Origin: Candidatus Aminicenantota bacterium
GTDB taxonomy: Bacteria; Acidobacteriota; Aminicenantia; Aminicenantales; Aminicenantaceae
Reading direction: 5' to 3'
DNA: 10,005 bases
Assembly (NCBI GenBank): GCA_030607635.1
Contig: JAUWJP010000040.1
Coordinates: 1 to 10,005, forward strand
Shown in pieces: positions 6,698 to 10,005 of this stretch (within the stretch, counting starts at the first letter, position 1; each line of letters starts with the position of its first letter). The notes under the pieces were generated by a model. The model had not been told where the DNA came from and ran no database searches. It worked only from the letters and a program-made list of their open reading frames with translations. The translations under genes were made by a program, and so were the position numbers.

Positions 6698-7915
6698 ATG
6701 AAAAGGAAATCACAAGCTGTTTCAGTAGAACAAGCTCTAAAAACAGTAAAGGCGGGAAAGCTCATCATTATCGTTGATGATGAAGACAGGGAGAATGAAG
6801 GCGACCTTATGGTTGCTGCTGAAAAGGTAACTCCAGAAGTCATCAATTTCATGACTAAACACGGGCGTGGTCTTATCTGTATGCCCCTGACAGAAAAAAG
6901 GCTAAGGAAACTCGATATCCCTTTAATGGTTCGAGATAACACAGCTCCCTTCCAAACAGCCTTTACCGTTTCCATAGATGCTAAAAAGGGAGTCACGACG
7001 GGTATTTCAGCCTATGACCGGGCCAAAACAGTCTTGATTGCCATGAACCCCAAAACTCGCCCAGCTGACCTAACTCGACCTGGGCATATTTTTCCTCTTC
7101 AAGCTCAGGAAGGCGGCGTTCTGGAAAGAGCGGGTCAGACTGAGGCAGCACTGGACATCGCTCATCTGGCTGGCTTAAGGCCTGCAGGCGTCATCTGCGA
7201 AGTCATGAACGAAGACGGAACAATGGCCAGGATGCCTCAACTTGAGGAATTTAGCCAGGTTTATAATATTCCCATCCTGACTATCGCTGATCTCATAAAA
7301 TACAGGATGAGGCATGAAAGACTTGTTAAGAAAATAGAAGAAGCCGATTTGCCAACGAAGTTTGGGCACTTCAAGGTGATGGTTTTTGAAGATACCATCC
7401 ATAAGGAACACCATATAGCCCTGGTTAAAGGAGATATAAAAAAGGATGAACCTACACTAGTCCGTGCTCACTCTCAGTGTTTGACTGGAGACACCTTTGG
7501 TTCAGCTCGCTGCGACTGTGGAGATCAACTTCACCGATCCATGAAAATGATCAACGAAGAAGGAAAAGGAGTCATCCTTTACATCCTCAATCATGAGGGA
7601 AGAGGTATCGGCTTCGCCAACAAAATCAAAGCCTACGCGATCCAGGAACATGGAATAGATACTGTTGAAGCCAACCTAAAACTGGGTTTCAAGATTGACC
7701 AAAGGGACTATGGAATAGGAGCTCAAGTCCTGGTTTCCCTTGGAGTCAATAGGCTCCGTCTTATAACCAATAACCCTCGAAAATTCATCGGGCTTTCAGG
7801 ATATGGGTTAGAAATTGTGGAAAGGGTGCCTATCGAAATCCCTCCTAACAAGGTAAACCTCAAATACCTGAAGACCAAGAAAGAAAAAATGGGCCATATC
7901 CTGGATATGGTCTAA
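6698..7915 (+). CDS. ribBA: RibBA, bifunctional 3,4-dihydroxy-2-butanone-4-phosphate synthase / GTP cyclohydrolase II
   Basis: A 405-residue fusion catalysing the two entry reactions of riboflavin synthesis. The RibB half (about 1-205) makes the four-carbon unit from ribulose 5-phosphate and has the acidic metal site DDEDRENEGDL (27-37), TRPGH (126-130) and the RAGQTEA stretch (144-150). The RibA half (about 206-405) opens GTP. Its zinc ligands are C261, C272 and C274 in a C-x10-C-x-C motif (SQC ... RCDCG), followed by EGRGIG (300-305), DTVEAN (321-326), DYGIGAQ (337-343) and TNNPRK (357-362). The residues before EGRGIG are NH rather than the common RQ. The gene starts 28 nt after ribE with a purine-rich GAGAGTGG 7 nt upstream. 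It ends the operon; ribH does not follow. Confidence 0.97.
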   Translation: MKRKSQAVSVEQALKTVKAGKLIIIVDDEDRENEGDLMVAAEKVTPEVINFMTKHGRGLICMPLTEKRLRKLDIPLMVRDNTAPFQTAFTVSIDAKKGVTTGISAYDRAKTVLIAMNPKTRPADLTRPGHIFPLQAQEGGVLERAGQTEAALDIAHLAGLRPAGVICEVMNEDGTMARMPQLEEFSQVYNIPILTIADLIKYRMRHERLVKKIEEADLPTKFGHFKVMVFEDTIHKEHHIALVKGDIKKDEPTLVRAHSQCLTGDTFGSARCDCGDQLHRSMKMINEEGKGVILYILNHEGRGIGFANKIKAYAIQEHGIDTVEANLKLGFKIDQRDYGIGAQVLVSLGVNRLRLITNNPRKFIGLSGYGLEIVERVPIEIPPNKVNLKYLKTKKEKMGHILDMV

Positions 7916-7918
7916 AAT

Positions 7919-7965
7919 AAAAAATCTTGCCTCTACCTTAAAATCTAATCCTCATAAGATTTTTT
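7919..7965. terminator. Possible bidirectional terminator between ribBA and dtd
   Basis: AAAAAATCTT (7919-7928) and AAGATTTTTT (7956-7965) are perfect 10-bp inverted arms. They lie between the converging ribBA and dtd ends and extend into the last dtd codons. The stem is AT-rich and the loop is 27 nt, so it would be weak as an intrinsic terminator; the T-run is the arm itself in both directions. Its position at a convergent junction is the best argument for a terminator role. Confidence 0.45.
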
Positions 7966-8400
7966 CTTTTCAAGAATAAAAGTAACAGGTCCATCATTGA
8001 CCAAATGGACATCCATAAGAGCCCCAAAAATTCCTGTTTCGATCTTAATACCTTTCTGCCTTATTAGATCAACAAAATAACGAAAAAGCTCCTCCGCTCT
8101 TTCTGGTAACTCAGCTCTGTCAAAACTGGGCCTCCTTCCTTTCTGCACTGAGCCAGCGAGAGTAAACTGAGAGACTGCAAGCACTTCTCCTCGAGTCTCT
8201 GGCAAGGAAAGGTTCATTTTTCCTTCCTTATCCGGGAAAACCCGAAGCTCTACCACTTTTTTGGCCAGATATTGAGCATCATCCTCTGAGTCTCCTTTTT
8301 CAATGCCAACAAGGAGGCAAATTCCCCGTTCTATTTCTCCTGTCGTTTTTCCCTGAACTTCAACCGAAGCCTGTTTGACTCTCTGCAAGACAATTTTCAT
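7945..8400 (-). CDS. dtd: D-aminoacyl-tRNA deacylase (DTD)
   Basis: A 151-residue cytoplasmic proofreading enzyme that hydrolyses D-amino acids (classically D-Tyr) and glycine mischarged on tRNA. The two signature motifs are intact: SQFTL (77-81), and the cross-subunit Gly-cisPro motif in NDGPVT (135-140). The conserved GSVQKGRRPSFD stretch (83-94) and MKIVLQRV start are also present. Length is typical of the family. The ATG at 8400 follows a purine-rich GAGGAAGAGG that abuts it and lies 10 nt after the murJ stop, so dtd is likely co-transcribed downstream of murJ. Confidence 0.97.
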   Translation of the reverse strand: MKIVLQRVKQASVEVQGKTTGEIERGICLLVGIEKGDSEDDAQYLAKKVVELRVFPDKEGKMNLSLPETRGEVLAVSQFTLAGSVQKGRRPSFDRAELPERAEELFRYFVDLIRQKGIKIETGIFGALMDVHLVNDGPVTFILEKKKSYED

Positions 8401-8410
8401 CCTCTTCCTC

Positions 8411-9088
8411 TCATTCCTTCAAAATTCTCTCGCGAGAGAAGACATCTCTTAAGCTTCTTAATTCTTCATGGCTAAAAAGCATATTCATCAAGAGATAAAT
8501 GATTATTCCGATGAAAATAGCCGAGAGCAAAACTCCGAGCTGTTCCAAGAATACGAGGCGCTGGAAGTCAAAATGACTCATAAAAAACCGGACAGCCAAT
8601 CCCATCACAACTGCCGAAAAAGAAGACTTTAAGGCTGATGCCGAAAATCCTTTCCACTCTATCTTCCCGATCTTTCTATCCAGTAGGATAAAAAGAAGAA
8701 AGAAATTCAGGATAGAAGAAATGGAGAGCGCCAAGGCTATGCCTCCCACACGAAGGGGCCTCATTAAAATCCAAGAGAGCGAAATATAGCTTATCATCAC
8801 AAAAAAAGCGATAATAACAGGGGTTTTAGTGTCTTTAAGGGAATAAAAGGCAGAGGCCAAAATTTTTACTCCTGAGATAAAAGGAAGCCCAAAGGAAAAA
8901 AAGAACAGGCATGAAGCACTGATGGCTGTTGATTGTTCATCAAAGACACCCCTTTGAAAAAGAACTTGAATGATGGGGCGGCTCAAAACAAGCAGCCCAA
9001 CCATAGCCGGGATAGTAACAAAAAATACCAGCTTAAAAGAGAAGATAAGAGTCCTTTTCATACTCTGAATATCGCGCTGGGCAGTCAA
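8411..9088 (-). CDS. MurJ C-terminal fragment, open from a TTG
   Basis: An open stretch of 225 codons from a TTG (within SELTAQRD) to the genuine murJ stop, with about six predicted membrane helices and the family segment RPIIQVLFQRGVFD. I see no ribosome site that would make this TTG an independent start, and it begins some 35 codons after the stop, so the LYYSTR region is in neither fragment. It is best read as the second part of one murJ gene, not as a separate protein. Confidence 0.4.
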   Translation of the reverse strand: MTAQRDIQSMKRTLIFSFKLVFFVTIPAMVGLLVLSRPIIQVLFQRGVFDEQSTAISASCLFFFSFGLPFISGVKILASAFYSLKDTKTPVIIAFFVMISYISLSWILMRPLRVGGIALALSISSILNFFLLFILLDRKIGKIEWKGFSASALKSSFSAVVMGLAVRFFMSHFDFQRLVFLEQLGVLLSAIFIGIIIYLLMNMLFSHEELRSLRDVFSRERILKE

Positions 9089-9190
9089 TTCGGATAGGGT
9101 GGGAAGGAGGGCAATGGAAAGGGCGATCGAAAAGATTCCCAGGGTAAGCTCTTGTACTCTTGTTGAATAGTAAAGAGAGGATACGCTTCC

Positions 9191-9991
9191 TTACTCTAAA
9201 ACAGAGGCAATAATCCGGCTTATAGCAAGGTTTATCTGAATAATCCCAGCACCAAATATGCCCGGAATCATAAGCTTGGCCACCTTAAGAACGGCAGGAT
9301 GGGAAAAAGAGAGACTTAATTTGAACCGCATTCCCCTTCGCCAGAGATAAGGAAGCTGGAATGCAAGCTGAAAAACTCCTCCGATAACAACCCCAACCGC
9401 AAAAACAAGAGCCGGCTCTTCCGCCTTTCTGGCAAAAAGAACCGCGATGCTGATTATCGCCAGGTTGAAAAGGACAGGAGTAAAGGCAGGAACAAAAAAT
9501 TTATGGAAAGAATTCAGGATAGCCATGGCTAGCGCGGCTAAACTGATTAAAAATATGTAAGGAAACATTATTCGAGTGAGAAAAATTGTCAGCTCCCACT
9601 TCCCTTCGACAGCCCCAAAACCAGGGGCTATAATTTTAACCAAAAGAGGAGAAAAGACGATACCTAAGACTGCGATGGCAGCCATAACAAGGGTCAAATT
9701 AAAAAAGAAGGCATTGGCAAATTTCCAGAGCTCTTCTTTCGATTTTTCCTTTCTTTCCTGAGTAAAAACGGGGATAAAAGCCGCCGTCATCGCCCCTTCG
9801 CCTGTCAATCTTCTGAGCAAATTGGGGATGATATAGGCGATGTAAAAGGCATCAGCACTTTTTCCTGTTCCCAGGTAATATGCCTGGATCATATCTCTGA
9901 TATAACCAAATACTCTGCTCAGCAGGGTCGGCGCGGCCACCTCAAAAGTCGACTTCAGTAATCTTCGATTTCGGTCCTTTTGCTTCATCAT
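9191..9991 (-). CDS. MurJ N-terminal fragment, as translated up to the premature TAA
   Basis: This 266-residue product would contain roughly the first seven or eight membrane helices. It has the cavity residues in SR-VFGY-IRD (R26, R32, D33; aligned by motif with R18, R24 and D25 of E. coli MurJ), ADAF (46-49), and NLLRR (57-61) followed by TGEGAM. It stops at residue 266, before the arginine of the LYYSTR segment that corresponds to E. coli R270. A stable, active transporter is unlikely from this piece alone. Confidence 0.7.
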   Translation of the reverse strand: MMKQKDRNRRLLKSTFEVAAPTLLSRVFGYIRDMIQAYYLGTGKSADAFYIAYIIPNLLRRLTGEGAMTAAFIPVFTQERKEKSKEELWKFANAFFFNLTLVMAAIAVLGIVFSPLLVKIIAPGFGAVEGKWELTIFLTRIMFPYIFLISLAALAMAILNSFHKFFVPAFTPVLFNLAIISIAVLFARKAEEPALVFAVGVVIGGVFQLAFQLPYLWRRGMRFKLSLSFSHPAVLKVAKLMIPGIFGAGIIQINLAISRIIASVLE

Positions 9992-10005
9992 TTCCTTAAA
10001 AAAGG

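Larger units (their letters stand above)
8411..9991 (-). pseudogene. murJ: MurJ lipid II flippase, interrupted by one in-frame TAA
   Basis: MurJ moves lipid II across the inner membrane for peptidoglycan synthesis and is usually essential. Read through, this gene has 527 codons including the TAA at 9193-9191, a normal family length, and the frame is the same on both sides. After VLE the stop falls directly before GSVSSLYYSTRVQEL, which is standard MurJ sequence; homologues typically have E-G-S-V-S here, so GAA to TAA would be a single base change. Nothing is inserted or deleted. Of the start codons, the ATG at 9988 is better spaced from AAGGA than the ATG at 9991. The break could be a sequencing error, a strain polymorphism or a real null allele. 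TAA is the normal stop of ribD and ribBA here, which argues against codon reassignment. Confidence 0.85.

Noticed and set aside
6586..6996. A 136-codon open frame antisense to the ribE end and ribBA start
   Set aside because: It overlaps two well-supported genes on the opposite strand and shows no domain; it is an antisense shadow.
9191..9193. Programmed recoding (selenocysteine or pyrrolysine) at the murJ stop
   Set aside because: The codon is TAA, not TGA or TAG, and no recoding structure or family precedent is evident. TAA also ends other genes here.

Overview
The window looks like a chromosomal housekeeping segment of a diderm (LPS-making) bacterium of moderate GC (low to mid 40s by eye, not computed). 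LPS-transport genes, a bacterial FtsY without an N-terminal acidic domain, a bifunctional RibBA and MurJ all fit a Gram-negative-type cell. I cannot name the lineage; an uncultured anaerobic phylum is possible but is only an impression.

Layout. On the minus strand, positions 3744 to 1 carry recJ, then a long LptC/LptA-type periplasmic bridge protein, then the start of lptB, which runs off the left edge. Spacing is tight (23 nt, then an ATGA overlap), so this is probably one operon. On the plus strand, 4095 to 7915 carry ftsY, ribD, ribE (riboflavin synthase) and ribBA, with ATGA and TAATG overlaps between the first three: SRP receptor and riboflavin synthesis in one operon. Converging from the right on the minus strand are murJ (lipid II flippase) and dtd (D-aminoacyl-tRNA deacylase), separated by 10 nt. 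The two converging groups meet at 7916-7944, where an AT-rich inverted repeat may end transcription from both sides.

The only sizeable gap, 3745-4094, separates the divergent recJ and ftsY operons. It holds a compact, repeat-rich, REP/MITE-like palindromic element (about 3764-3997). Right of it is a near-consensus sigma-70-type promoter whose predicted start lies within a few bases of the ftsY GTG, so the ftsY-rib mRNA is probably leaderless.

The main oddities are: (1) murJ is intact in frame along its whole length except for one TAA codon, where the family usually has Glu before Gly-Ser-Val-Ser; (2) the bridge protein is 628 residues of repeating beta-hairpin pattern that appears to merge LptC and LptA; (3) ftsY appears leaderless; (4) the riboflavin cluster lacks ribH and has no visible FMN riboswitch; (5) the palindromic element. 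I see no phage, CRISPR, toxin-antitoxin or defence genes here. No clearly new multi-gene system is visible.
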